A DNA stretch of 42,358 nt from Chloroflexota bacterium (GCA_963170165.1 CAUJGQ010000013.1:1-42358), one strand, 5' to 3'; shown: positions 1 to 9,200, numbered from the stretch's first letter. The notes: a model not told the origin generated them from the letters alone. Program-made: numbers and translations.

Positions 1-33
1 CAGGGCAGGTCCGGGAGGCGCCGGCCTGCCCTG
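1..33. terminator. Hairpin at the left edge, possible terminator
   Basis: CAGGGCAGG at 1-9 is perfectly complementary to CCTGCCCTG at 25-33, giving a 9-bp GC-rich stem with a 15-nt loop. No run of T follows on either strand. It lies just upstream of the first gene and may end a gene outside the window. The call rests on the inverted repeat alone. Confidence 0.35.
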
Positions 34-115
34 TCGTCTATGCTCGGGCCCGGCTATGCTGCCCGCGGGCACGCCATCTGATGGGCCGCCCGGACGCAAA
101 GGGAGATGGCCAAAC

Positions 116-910
116 ATGGACTATGAAGAACTGATCGTCGAACGGCGCGGCAATGTGGCGCTGGTGACGCTCAACCGCCCGGACAAGCTGAACGCGCTGA
201 ACGGCCGGCTGCGAGACGAGATGCTGGCGGTATGCAGCGAGCTGGGCGAGGATGACGGCGTGCGCGCCGTGGTTTGGACCGGCGCCGGGCGCGGCTTCTG
301 CTCCGGCGCCGATCTGACCGGCGGCGGTCCCGGCGAGCGCACGCCTTCCCGTACCGAGCGGCTGGATGAGTACGGCTGGGTGGGCCGCCAGGCGATGGCG
401 GTCTACCGCCTGCACAAGCCTGTGATCGCCGCGGTCAACGGCGTCGCCGCCGGCGCAGGTATGAGCCTGGCGCTGGCCTGTGACCTGCGCGTCGGCTCGG
501 CGCAGGCCCGCTTCAAGACGGTGTTCATCGAGCGCAGCTTGTCGCCGGACTCGGGTATGAGCTTTTTCCTACCACGGATCGTCGGCTACTCCCGCGCCGC
601 CGATCTGATTTTCACCAGCCGCGCTGTCGATGCCGAGGAGGCGTACCGCATCGGTCTGCTGGACCGGCTGGTGCCCGCCGGGTCGCTGGTAGACGAGGCG
701 CTGGCGCTCGCCGAACAGATCGCCTTGTGGCCGCCGATGGCAATGCAGAGCGCCAAGCGCGTGTTGCAACACAGCATGGAAAACGACCTGGAGCCGGCGC
801 TGCGCTACGAATCGGCCGGCCTGGGCTTCGCCCGCCGCGCCCCGCACGACGTGGCCGAGGCGCGCGCCAGCTTCATCGAGCGCCGCCCGCCGGTTTTCAC
901 CGGCGAGTAG
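116..910 (+). CDS. Enoyl-CoA hydratase/isomerase (crotonase) family protein, PaaG-like
   Basis: This 264-residue protein has the crotonase fold, which handles acyl-CoA thioesters in the cytoplasm. The N-terminus (VALVTLNRPDKLNALN) and the oxyanion-hole segment GRGFCSGADL are clear. The second oxyanion segment is NGVAAGAGMSLALACDLR. At the place of the classical hydratase Glu the sequence reads SPDSGMSFFLPR. This resembles the PDSG segment of PaaG-type enoyl-CoA isomerases, so an isomerase is as likely as a hydratase. The ATG at 116 is chosen because GGGAGATGG precedes it and the conserved N-terminus begins there; the frame is open further upstream to 56. A fatty-acid-type 3-hydroxyacyl-CoA dehydrogenase starts at the other end of the window, but nothing links the two. 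The exact substrate is unknown. Confidence 0.93.
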   Translation: MDYEELIVERRGNVALVTLNRPDKLNALNGRLRDEMLAVCSELGEDDGVRAVVWTGAGRGFCSGADLTGGGPGERTPSRTERLDEYGWVGRQAMAVYRLHKPVIAAVNGVAAGAGMSLALACDLRVGSAQARFKTVFIERSLSPDSGMSFFLPRIVGYSRAADLIFTSRAVDAEEAYRIGLLDRLVPAGSLVDEALALAEQIALWPPMAMQSAKRVLQHSMENDLEPALRYESAGLGFARRAPHDVAEARASFIERRPPVFTGE

Positions 911-954
911 CGGTCCGGACGAGGAGCAGGGGGAGCAGGCCTACCGTCACTCCC

Positions 955-981
955 CCGGATGCCGGATGCCGGATGCCGGAT
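955..981. repeat. 7-bp tandem repeat (GCCGGAT)
   Basis: CCGGAT at 955-960 is followed by three exact copies of GCCGGAT (961-981) and then the degenerate ACCGGGAT. It sits in the short gap between the crotonase gene and the SirB1-like gene. No function is evident. Confidence 0.8.
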
Positions 982-1018
982 ACCGGGATTACCATGTCGG
1001 TGAGGCAGGCAGAGCGGC

Positions 1019-1855
1019 GTGGAGCAGGCGGAGGCGCTGGCGGCGTTTGAGGCGGAGGTGCGGCGGACGGATGTGGGGCCGCGGCTGGACCGCGCCGCGC
1101 TGCTGATCGCCGCCGGTGAGTATCCGGCACTGGATATCGAGCGTTCACTCGCCGTGCTCGATGCGCTGGCCACCGGCATCGCCGCCTTGCTGCCGCCCAG
1201 CCCCACCGCTGCCCAGATCGCCGAGGGCATCCGCCGCGGCCTGTTCACCGCCCTGGGGTTTCGCGGCAACACCGAGCACTACTACGATCCCCGCAACAGC
1301 TATCTGAACGACGTGCTAGAGCGGCGCGTCGGGCTGCCCATCACGCTGTCGGTCGTGTATCTGGAGGTGGCGCGGCGGTTAGGGCTGGACGCAGCCGGCG
1401 TCGCTTACCCGCGTCACTTCCTCGTTAAGTATCACGACGGCGCGGGCGATTGGCTGGTGGACCCCTGGCACGGCGGTGAAACCGTGTCCATGGACCGTTT
1501 CCGCGTGCGGGTACGCGAGGACGGACAAGTAGCGGAGAATGTCGCCGATTACCATCTTGCCGCGGTCACCACCCGCCAGTTGCTCACCCGGCTGCTCACC
1601 AATCTCAAGCTGGTCTACCTACAACAGCGCGACGACCCCCGCGCGCTGCGCATCCTGGGGTATCTGCTGGCGCTCAGCCCCTGGTCTTTTGAAGACCTGC
1701 GCGACCGCGGCGCGCTCCGAGCCCGCATGGGCGATCTTGCCGGCGCACTGGCAGATCTGGAAGCCTACCTGGCGCACGCCCCGGAAGCGGACGCCGCCCA
1801 GGTGCGCCGCCTGGTGGAACACCTGCGCGCCGGTCGCGCCTTCCTGGACGGGTAG
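1019..1855 (+). CDS. SirB1 / transglutaminase-like family protein with TPR-like C-terminus
   Basis: The 278-residue protein matches the SirB1 family (transglutaminase-like core 2). The signature is GNTEHYYDPRNSYLNDVLER, then VGLPITLSVVYLEVARRLGL, then YPRHFLVKY and the VDPWHGG segment, at about residues 80-155. The C-terminal 80 residues (RALRILGYLLALSPW, LRDRGALRARMGDL, ALADLEAYL) look like two TPR-type helical hairpins, as is usual in this family. The start is a GTG at 1019; the ATG at 994 is in another frame. Family members are conserved cytoplasmic proteins whose catalytic activity is unproven, so no reaction is assigned. It is followed by a small BsuPI-like gene 32 bp downstream, probably in one transcript. 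Confidence 0.88.
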   Translation: MEQAEALAAFEAEVRRTDVGPRLDRAALLIAAGEYPALDIERSLAVLDALATGIAALLPPSPTAAQIAEGIRRGLFTALGFRGNTEHYYDPRNSYLNDVLERRVGLPITLSVVYLEVARRLGLDAAGVAYPRHFLVKYHDGAGDWLVDPWHGGETVSMDRFRVRVREDGQVAENVADYHLAAVTTRQLLTRLLTNLKLVYLQQRDDPRALRILGYLLALSPWSFEDLRDRGALRARMGDLAGALADLEAYLAHAPEADAAQVRRLVEHLRAGRAFLDG

Positions 1856-1887
1856 GCCACCGGCAGACGAGACGTGGAGGCTATCGC

Positions 1888-2226
1888 ATGGCGGTGCTCG
1901 CCCTGGAGATCGAGGTAACGGTTGCCGCGGGCGGTCCGGCGCGCTTCCTGCTGCGGCTGCGCAACGGCGGCAACACGCCCGTAGACCTCAGCTTTCGTAG
2001 CGGCCGGCGCTTCGAGATCACCGTCACCGATTCCGCGGAGGCCGAGGTGTGGCGCTGGTCTGCTGGGCGGCGCTTCACCCAATCCATGCGCGAGGAGCAG
2101 ATCGCCCCCGCCGCCACCCATACCTACACCGCGGCCTGGGACCGGCCGCCACCGGGCCGCTACCAGGCCCGCGCCGAAATGGCCGCCGGCGACGTTCCCC
2201 CCGCCACCTGCTCCTTTGTGGTGTAG
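1888..2226 (+). CDS. BsuPI-related putative proteinase inhibitor domain protein
   Basis: This 112-residue protein is a single beta-sandwich domain resembling the Bacillus intracellular proteinase inhibitor BsuPI family. Diagnostic stretches are LRLRNGGNTPVDLSFRSGRR, the VWRWSAGRRFTQ segment, and the ending THTYTAAWDR...GRYQARA...V. No signal peptide is seen, so it is probably cytoplasmic. ATG at 1888 follows GACGTGGAGG at about 1870-1879. It is likely co-transcribed with the SirB1-like gene upstream and converges with the CorA-type gene downstream. Inhibitor activity is only a family-name inference. Confidence 0.8.
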   Translation: MAVLALEIEVTVAAGGPARFLLRLRNGGNTPVDLSFRSGRRFEITVTDSAEAEVWRWSAGRRFTQSMREEQIAPAATHTYTAAWDRPPPGRYQARAEMAAGDVPPATCSFVV

Positions 2227-2314
2227 GCGTGGGATCCGGCCTGCTGGGAGGGGATCACTCGTGGATGGCCGGGGTGGGGGGTGAGGGCAAAGGCAGGAGG
2301 GTCTTGCTCCCCGC

Positions 2315-3283
2315 TCACAGCCACCGTCTCAGCTTGAAGAACCACCACACGAACACGCCGATGCCGAATAGCGAGACAACCATGACCACGAAGCCGGGCC
2401 AGCCCCAGGCCTCATACGTCGGCGAGAAGTTGGTGCCGAACACCGAGGCGATGAGCGTCAGTGGCAGGAAGATGGTGCCCACCACTGACAGCGACTTCAT
2501 CACTTCGTTCATACGGTTGTTGACGGTGGCGAGATAGATGCTGATCACGCTGTCACCCAGGTCGCGCAGGCTCTCCACCATATCTTCCAGCCGCATCAGG
2601 TGGTCATAGACATCGCGGTAGTACATCGCCGTCTCGACGCCGATCAGGTGGTGGAAGTCGCCGCGGGATAGGCGGTTGATCACGTCGCGCTGGGGGGCGA
2701 TGGCGCGCCGCAGCCGCAGGATGCCGCGCTTGAGCGCCGTCATCTGCTGGATCAGCTCGGCGCCGGGATGCGCTAGGGCGGCGTCCTCCAGATCGCTGAT
2801 CTGCTCGTCCATGTCCTCCACCACGGGCAGGATGTGGTCGACGAGCGTATCGACCAGCGCGTGCGCCAGCCAATCGGGTCCGCGGGCGGGCAGCGGCGCC
2901 GCTTTCTGCAGCCGCTCGCGCACCTCCTCCACCGAGGGCAGCGGCCGCTGGTGGTAGCTGACCACGTAGCTCTTGCCGATGAAGACATCCAGCTCCGTCG
3001 TCTTCACCGCCTCGGTCTGCGCCGTGAAGTCGATCCCCTGGAACACGCAGAAGAGGTAGTGACCGTAGTCGTCCGCCTTGGGCGGGTCTACCCGGCGGTT
3101 AAGACAGTCATCTATCGCCAGCCGGTGAAAGCCGAACGTCTCCCCCAGGACGGCGCGGGTCTCCGTCTCCGAGGGCACCTCCATATCCACCCATACCAGC
3201 GTATTCGCCGCCAGCAGCGCCGGCAGTTCCTCCAGAGCTGCTGGGAGGAAGACGTCTCCCGCACAGCGCATCACGGTCAGCAC
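2315..3283 (-). CDS. corA: CorA-family divalent cation transporter (GTN variant)
   Basis: The protein has the CorA architecture: a long soluble N-terminal domain with helical coiled segments (MNEVMKSLSVVGTIFLPLTL) and two C-terminal transmembrane helices. CorA pentamers import Mg2+ or related ions. The selectivity-loop signature, normally Y-G-M-N, reads V-F-G-T-N-F here, so Met is replaced by Thr. The frame is open to an ATG at 3418. I prefer GTG at 3283 (322 residues) because GGGGGGAA sits just upstream of it, nothing like a ribosome site precedes 3418, and the shorter protein fits the family length. ATG at 3271 is a further alternative. It is divergent from the large secreted protein at 3442. 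The GTN loop makes the transported ion uncertain. Confidence 0.88.
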   Translation of the reverse strand: MLTVMRCAGDVFLPAALEELPALLAANTLVWVDMEVPSETETRAVLGETFGFHRLAIDDCLNRRVDPPKADDYGHYLFCVFQGIDFTAQTEAVKTTELDVFIGKSYVVSYHQRPLPSVEEVRERLQKAAPLPARGPDWLAHALVDTLVDHILPVVEDMDEQISDLEDAALAHPGAELIQQMTALKRGILRLRRAIAPQRDVINRLSRGDFHHLIGVETAMYYRDVYDHLMRLEDMVESLRDLGDSVISIYLATVNNRMNEVMKSLSVVGTIFLPLTLIASVFGTNFSPTYEAWGWPGFVVMVVSLFGIGVFVWWFFKLRRWL

Positions 3284-3441
3284 AGGTTCCCCCCGCCGCC
3301 ACCGCTCCCAGATACCGGCTGGTCCCCGGTTGCGCGCCACCACCGGCGAGCAGACGGCCCGCCGCTCAAGCGGCACGCGGCTTGTACCGATGGTAACGGG
3401 AAGCGGGCACGGCGGCACGCGCCGGGCTGGGGAGACGCGGC

Positions 3442-6400
3442 ATGCTCGGACGGAGGCGGATCGCGCTGGCGGCCGGGGTGGTCGTCGTGCTGCTGCTGTG
3501 GGGAAGCGGCGCCGGGCAGGCTCAGACCGCCAACCTGGCGGCCGGGCGGCCCGCCGCTGCCGCCTCAGAGGATGCCGCCTACCCGGCCGCGCTGGCGGTC
3601 GATGGTCTGAGCGGCACGGTCTGGCGCTCCGCGGCGGGGGGCGTCCAGTGGCTGGCGGTGGACTTGGGTTCGGTGTTCACCGTGCGCCGGGTGGTGGCCA
3701 CCTGGGGCGCGGCCTATGCCATGCATGCCGCCGTCCACATCTCCACCGATGGCGTCAACTACACCACCGCTGCCACCACCGAACGGGGGACGGGACAGGA
3801 CACCTTCTGGCTGAGTCACCCGGCGCGGTATATCGCCATCGTCGCGCTGCACGGTGTGGGGCCGGTGTACGAGCTGGCGGAGCTTGCGGTCTACGGCGAC
3901 CCGCCCGCCTGTCCCCGAGATGGCTGCCCTTCGCCGGCGGCCACGGCTACAGCTACAGCTTCTCCCAGCGCTACCCCGACCGCCACCGCCACACCTGCCG
4001 GCTGCGGTCGTGGCGGCTGCCCCTCGCCCACAGCTTCGCCAGCCGCCACCGGCACCCCCTGTCCCCGCGGCGGCTGCCCTACGCCGGCAGCCACGGCCAG
4101 CCCCAGCCCGACGGCCACACCACCGGTCGGGCAGGCACAGCGCTGGTCTGACCCGCGCACCTGGGGCGGCAGCCTGCCAGGGGCGGGGGCGTCGGTCACC
4201 ATCCCCACCGGGATCACGGTGCTGCTCGATATCTCACCACCGCCGCTGGCCGGGCTGACCGTGGATGGCATGTTGGTGTTTGACCGGCGCGACCTCACCT
4301 TGATGGCAGACTGGATTATGGTGCACGGCCGGTTTGAGGTGGGGACAGCGGCGGCGCCCTTCACCCAGCGCGCCGTGATCACACTGACGGCGGCGGACAC
4401 CAACCAATCGATCATGAACATGGGCACCAAGCTGCTCGGGGTGATGGGCGGCACACTGGAGCTACACGGCGAGCCGCGCACCGGCTGGACGCGCCTCAGC
4501 CAGACCGCCGCGGCGGGCAGCGCCACGCTGACGCTGGAGAGCGCCCCTCCCTGGCGCGCCGGTGACCGGCTGGTGCTGGCCTCCACCGACTACGACCCCG
4601 CCCAGGCAGAGGAGGTAACGATTGCGGCCATCAGCGGCAACGTGGTCACGCTGGCAGCGCCGGTGAAAAACCTGCACTGGGGCCAGGATGAGGTGATCGA
4701 CGGGGTGACGGTCTCCGAGCGGGCGGAGGTCGGGCTGCTCAGCCGCAACATCCTGATCCAGGGTGACGCCGCCAGCGAGACGGCGGGCTTCGGTGCGCAG
4801 GTGATGGTGATGGCCGGCAGCATGGCGCACGTCCACGGTGTGGAGTTGTACCGCGCCGGCCAGCGCGCGCGCATGGGCCGCTATCCCTTCCACTGGCACA
4901 TGGCCGGCGATATGACCGGTTCCAGCTTCGGCGGCAACAGCATCCATCACACCTACAATCGCTGCCTGACGGTGCACGGCACGCACAACGTCACTGTGCG
5001 TGGCAACGTGGCCTATGACGCCCCCGGCCACTGCTACTTCTTTGAAGATGGTGTGGAGCGTGGCGCAACGATGGAAGGCAATCTCGGCCTGCTGACCCGC
5101 CGTCCGGCTACGGGCCAGGCGCTGCTGCCCAGTGACCAGAACCCCGCTACCTTCTGGATCACCAACCCGGACAACACCATCCGCGACAACGTGGCGGCAG
5201 GCTCGCACGGCTTCGGCTTCTGGATAGCGTTGCCGGAGCACCCTACCGGCCTCTCCAAGAACGCCACCAACGATGCGCTGGTCTGGCCGCGGCGCACACC
5301 ACTGCGCGAGTTCGCCCGCAATACCGCCCACAGCAACGATGTTGATGGGTTGCACGCGGACAGCGGCCCGCGGGCCGATGGCACGACCGAATCGACCTTC
5401 TGGGCCGCCCACCAGAACCCGATACCGCCGCCCTCTGGCCAGCCCGACTCGGCAATCGTGCCCGTGACCTTCGACCGGTTCATCGGGTATCGCAACCGTA
5501 ACCGGGCGGTGTGGCTGCGCGGCCACTCGCACACGCTCAGCAACGCGTTACTGGCGGACAACGGCGCCGGTGCGACCTTCGCCTCCGTCGATTCGTTTCT
5601 GGAGCGTTCGACGGTGATCGGCGAGACAGCCAACAAGGGCCAGCCGCGGTCGTGGGAAGTGCGCGGGCTGGACGGCCGCACGCTGCCGCGCTTCTGGGAC
5701 GTGGCCTTCCCCATCCGCGGCTTCGAGTTCTACGACGGCCGGGTGGGAGCGCGTGACAGCAGCTTCGTCAACTTCCAGCCCAACAGCCAGCGTCAGGCCG
5801 GCGGTATCGGCTTCAACCGCTCGAACCGCTTCGCGCTCGACCCGCGTAACCTGACCGAGCGGCTGCGCTTCGTCAACGCTAACCGCGTGTACATCGAAGA
5901 CCCGCTGCCTAACCGTGACGGTGACCGCTCGGCCCTGTTCCAGGACGTCGACGGCTCGGTGACGGGGGCGGCCGGGACACAGGTGGTGGTGGACAACCCC
6001 TTCCTGCTGACACCGGACTGCGCCTACGTGACCGCCTGGAACGCCTGGACTTGCACGGGAGCCTACGGCCGCCTGATCATCCAGAACCGCGATGGGGTGG
6101 GGGCGGCGTTCGCGCCGGTTGATCTGCGAAGGGAGGGAGACGGCGCCGCGCAGCCACTGGTTGGCACCTCGGATGACCTGCTGCAAGTGACGTACGTTCA
6201 CACGGCGCTCCTGGTGAACGGCGCGTACACGGCGGACTTCGGCGGGGTGACACCCGGCAAGGTGCGGGTGGTCCTCCAGTACCGGCCGCTGGGCGATTGG
6301 GTGCGGCTGGCGCTGCCCGCCCCGGCAGCCGACCCGTACGTCTACCGGGACTACAGCCTGTCCACCCGCGTCGCCCGCGCTGCGACCCTCGCCGAGCTGG

Positions 6401-6528
6401 ATGCGAGCATGGGAGACCGGTATTACGTCGATACGGCCGCGGGGCTGGTGTACATCAAGGTGCGCGTCAACGCCGCCAACCGCGACTGGGGCGTGATCGA
6501 CGTGTGCGCACGGGACCGCTGTCCATAG
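3442..6528 (+). CDS. Secreted F5/8C + G8 + beta-helix protein, CEMIP/TMEM2-like
   Basis: The 1028-residue protein starts with a signal peptide (MLGRRRIALAAGVVVVLLLW, cleavage near GQAQ). Residues about 30-152 form an F5/8 type C (discoidin-like) domain, ending in ELAELAVYGDP. A Pro/Thr/Ala linker (154-232) carries three CxRxGCP motifs. A G8 domain begins at WSDPRTWGGSLPGAGASV (235-252). A long parallel beta-helix region follows, including GRYPFHWHMAGD (about 477), NSIHHTYNRCLTVHGTHNV and GHCYFFEDG. G8 plus this signature is the core of animal CEMIP/KIAA1199 and TMEM2, which are involved in hyaluronan breakdown. The bacterial protein is probably extracellular and may bind or cleave a polysaccharide; that activity is inference. 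The last residues, CARDRCP, repeat the linker motif. GGGGAGACG at about 3430 serves as ribosome site. Confidence 0.85.
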   Translation: MLGRRRIALAAGVVVVLLLWGSGAGQAQTANLAAGRPAAAASEDAAYPAALAVDGLSGTVWRSAAGGVQWLAVDLGSVFTVRRVVATWGAAYAMHAAVHISTDGVNYTTAATTERGTGQDTFWLSHPARYIAIVALHGVGPVYELAELAVYGDPPACPRDGCPSPAATATATASPSATPTATATPAGCGRGGCPSPTASPAATGTPCPRGGCPTPAATASPSPTATPPVGQAQRWSDPRTWGGSLPGAGASVTIPTGITVLLDISPPPLAGLTVDGMLVFDRRDLTLMADWIMVHGRFEVGTAAAPFTQRAVITLTAADTNQSIMNMGTKLLGVMGGTLELHGEPRTGWTRLSQTAAAGSATLTLESAPPWRAGDRLVLASTDYDPAQAEEVTIAAISGNVVTLAAPVKNLHWGQDEVIDGVTVSERAEVGLLSRNILIQGDAASETAGFGAQVMVMAGSMAHVHGVELYRAGQRARMGRYPFHWHMAGDMTGSSFGGNSIHHTYNRCLTVHGTHNVTVRGNVAYDAPGHCYFFEDGVERGATMEGNLGLLTRRPATGQALLPSDQNPATFWITNPDNTIRDNVAAGSHGFGFWIALPEHPTGLSKNATNDALVWPRRTPLREFARNTAHSNDVDGLHADSGPRADGTTESTFWAAHQNPIPPPSGQPDSAIVPVTFDRFIGYRNRNRAVWLRGHSHTLSNALLADNGAGATFASVDSFLERSTVIGETANKGQPRSWEVRGLDGRTLPRFWDVAFPIRGFEFYDGRVGARDSSFVNFQPNSQRQAGGIGFNRSNRFALDPRNLTERLRFVNANRVYIEDPLPNRDGDRSALFQDVDGSVTGAAGTQVVVDNPFLLTPDCAYVTAWNAWTCTGAYGRLIIQNRDGVGAAFAPVDLRREGDGAAQPLVGTSDDLLQVTYVHTALLVNGAYTADFGGVTPGKVRVVLQYRPLGDWVRLALPAPAADPYVYRDYSLSTRVARAATLAELDASMGDRYYVDTAAGLVYIKVRVNAANRDWGVIDVCARDRCP

Positions 6529-6556
6529 GGGGTGCGGGCTGACGGCTGTGCCATCG

Positions 6557-9094
6557 CTACACCTGCAGCGCGGCGGCGTAGACGGCGTCGATGCTCCAGG
6601 CCCGGCCTTCTTCCCAGGCGGCGTCCCAGGCAGCCTCGTCGGAGAGGGCGGCGCGGGCAGTGGTGACGGCCGCGGTGTACGCCGGCTCGACGTACCGGAA
6701 GCGGTGCACGCCATGCAGCTCACGCAGCGCGGCCGTCGCGCCAAAGATGCGCGCCGCCGGTGCAGGATGGCCGGTGGCGGCGGCCAGTTCCGCGAACGCC
6801 TCCAGCACCAGGGTGAGAAAGGTTCGGTCACCCAGCGTCCGCAGCACCTCCAGGCACTCACGGTGCAGCCGGCGCGCGGCGGCGTGGTCGCCCCGGCGCA
6901 GCGCGAGTTTGCCCAGGTAGTACAGCGATACGGAGATGGCCCGTTGGTTGCCCACCCGGCGGGCAATCGCTAGCCCTTCCTCGCAGTGGCGCAGCGCCGC
7001 CGCATCATCACTCTGGAAGTAGGCCACGGCGCCGATGTTGCCGTGAGAGCGGCCCAGCCAGACGGTGTCACCCATCTCTTGCCAGATGACGTGGGCCTCC
7101 TCCAGTAACGCGCGGGCGCGGTCGTGGTCGAGATCGTCCTGCGCTTTGAGGGAGAGTCCACCCAGGGCCTGGGCCGCGCTCCGCTTGTCCCCCAACGCCT
7201 GCGCCAGCGTCAGTGCCTCTTCCCACCAGCCACCGGCCTCGGCGGCACGGCCAAGCGTAAAGGCGGCGATGGCCCGGTTACTCAACGCGGTCACCACACC
7301 GCGCCGGTCGCCGAGCGCCCGCCGCGCTGCCAGCGCCTCGCCGTACGCCCGCTCTGCGCCGTGCATGTCACCTTGGTAGAAGGCGATACTGCCGAGCCCG
7401 TTGAGGACACGGGCCCGCAGCGGCAATGGGGCATCCTCCCCCGCGGTCAGCGCATCCTCCAGCCAGCGGCGGCCCTCCACCAGGTGGCCGCGGATCTGCC
7501 AGTAACGCCACAGCGCCGCCACCAGCCGCAGCCGCGTCTCTGCTTCCTCGGCGCAGCCCTGCTGCCAGGTGAGCGCGGCACGCAGGTTGTCGTGTTCCCG
7601 CGCCAGCGTCTCCAACCCCGCCGCCTGGCCGGCGCTCTGCTGCTCTGCCAGCGCCAGGCACCAGGCACGATGCCGGCCGCGTAGCACATCCCCTTCTCCT
7701 GCTTCCTCCAGCCGTGCCGCCGCAAACGCCGCAATGGTCTCCAGCAGGCGATAGCGTGGTTCCGGCCCATCGAGATCCGCCACCACCAGCGACTGATCGA
7801 CCAGTTGTGCCAGCAGCGGCAGCACATCGGCCACCGCGACATTGTCGCCGGCGCAGATCGCCTCCGCCGCCGCCAGCGACCAGCCACCGGCAAACACCGC
7901 CAGCCGCCGGAACAACGCCTGCTCAGGGGTATCGAGCAGGTCGTAGCTCCAGGCAATGGTGTCCTGCACCGTGTAGTGGCGCGCGGGCCGGTCGCCGGGA
8001 TGCGACGCCCGCCGTGTCAGCGCCGGCAGCAGCCGCTGACGCAGATCGGGCAGCGATAGGGTCTTGGTCCATACCGCCGCCAGTTCAATGGCCAGTGGCA
8101 GGCCATCCAGCCGCGCGCAGATCTCCGCCACCTGCGCCGCGCCGGCGCCGGCCTGCGAGAAGTCGGGCCGTACCGCCGTTGCCCGCTCGACAAACAACTC
8201 GGCCGCATCCGCCGCCGGCAGCGGGGTGACCGGCACTTCCACCTCGCCCGTAGCGTGCAAGGGGATGCGGCTGGTGGTGGTTATCGCCAGCCGCGGACAG
8301 GCAGCCAGCAGCGCCGAGACGGCCGCTGCTGCGGGCAGCACCTGCTCCATATTGTCTAGCACCATGAGCACCGGCTCGGTACCGATGCGGTCGCACACTT
8401 GCTCCAGCAGCGGACGGGCGCCGTCATCAACCAACCCCAGCGCCGCGGCGATGGCGGGCAGCACCAGATCGGCATCGCGCAGGCTCTCCAGCCGCACCAC
8501 CCACACCCCGGCGAACTCCGGTTGCAGCCGGGCTGCGACTTCCAGTGCCAGCCGCGTCTTACCGGCGCCGCCCGGGCCGGTGAGCGTCACCAGCCGCGCC
8601 GCACCACCGCGCAGCAGCCCGCACAACCGTTCCCGATCCTCGACACGGCCGATCAGCCGGGCGGGGGGCAGCAGCACCGGTGGTGAGGCGGCACGCGCGG
8701 TCGCCACCAGCGCGAGCGCGGCGGCGGGCTCCGGGGCCGCCCGGCTCGGGCGTGGCGCCAGCCTGGCCGCAGCCAGCACCTCTGCCAGCAACACGGGGGT
8801 GAGCTCCAGGCCGTGCAGGGGGCCGTTGTCATAGGTGCGGAAGGCGTGCACCCGCCGGCACCAGGCGACAAGATCCGCCTCGGCCTGGGCGGTGGGCACC
8901 GCCGCTCCCCGCTCCCAGCGCCGCACGGTAACATCGCTGACGCCTAGTTGGGCGGCCCAGCCTTCCTGGGTGAGGCCACGAGCCGTACGCAGCGCCCGGG
9001 CGAGGTCGATCCAGGTGATGGGCGGCGCGCCGGCGCCGGACACTGGCTGGCGACCCGAAAGTGACCGGATAGAGACCGGTTTGGGATCAGTCAC
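6557..9094 (-). CDS. XRE-type HTH STAND ATPase regulator with TPR region
   Basis: The 845-residue protein has an N-terminal XRE-type helix-turn-helix (residues about 28-65: ARALRTARGLTQEGWAAQLG, then VSDVTVRRWERG). An NB-ARC/STAND ATPase follows, with Walker A GPGGAGKT (173-180) and Walker B VLMVLDNMEQV (about 243-252). The second half is a run of TPR-like helical repeats (ARVLNGLGSIAFYQGDMHGAE and similar). This is the architecture of AfsR-like signal-integrating transcription regulators. ATP-driven oligomerisation and DNA binding are family expectations; the ligand is unknown. It is transcribed away from the CAP-protein gene at 9267, which is a plausible but unproven target. The start at 9094 gives a complete protein, though the first 25 residues are not conserved-looking. 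Confidence 0.9.
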   Translation of the reverse strand: MTDPKPVSIRSLSGRQPVSGAGAPPITWIDLARALRTARGLTQEGWAAQLGVSDVTVRRWERGAAVPTAQAEADLVAWCRRVHAFRTYDNGPLHGLELTPVLLAEVLAAARLAPRPSRAAPEPAAALALVATARAASPPVLLPPARLIGRVEDRERLCGLLRGGAARLVTLTGPGGAGKTRLALEVAARLQPEFAGVWVVRLESLRDADLVLPAIAAALGLVDDGARPLLEQVCDRIGTEPVLMVLDNMEQVLPAAAAVSALLAACPRLAITTTSRIPLHATGEVEVPVTPLPAADAAELFVERATAVRPDFSQAGAGAAQVAEICARLDGLPLAIELAAVWTKTLSLPDLRQRLLPALTRRASHPGDRPARHYTVQDTIAWSYDLLDTPEQALFRRLAVFAGGWSLAAAEAICAGDNVAVADVLPLLAQLVDQSLVVADLDGPEPRYRLLETIAAFAAARLEEAGEGDVLRGRHRAWCLALAEQQSAGQAAGLETLAREHDNLRAALTWQQGCAEEAETRLRLVAALWRYWQIRGHLVEGRRWLEDALTAGEDAPLPLRARVLNGLGSIAFYQGDMHGAERAYGEALAARRALGDRRGVVTALSNRAIAAFTLGRAAEAGGWWEEALTLAQALGDKRSAAQALGGLSLKAQDDLDHDRARALLEEAHVIWQEMGDTVWLGRSHGNIGAVAYFQSDDAAALRHCEEGLAIARRVGNQRAISVSLYYLGKLALRRGDHAAARRLHRECLEVLRTLGDRTFLTLVLEAFAELAAATGHPAPAARIFGATAALRELHGVHRFRYVEPAYTAAVTTARAALSDEAAWDAAWEEGRAWSIDAVYAAALQV

Positions 9095-9194
9095 GCTGCT
9101 GGCCTGCTGCTACGGTGCGCTCGGACAAGACCGGGACGGCAGCCCAGCGTGCAGCACGAGTAACGGCGGGGCTGTCCCTGGTTGCCTGCGGCAG

Positions 9195-9200
9195 TATAAC
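9195..9200 (+). promoter_or_regulatory. Possible -10 element for the CAP-protein gene
   Basis: TATAAC at 9195-9200 is one of few AT-rich hexamers in the 172-bp divergent gap. It lies 66 bp ahead of the CAP-protein ATG. The matching -35 position (CTGTCC, 9172-9177) is poor, so this is only a candidate. Confidence 0.25.
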
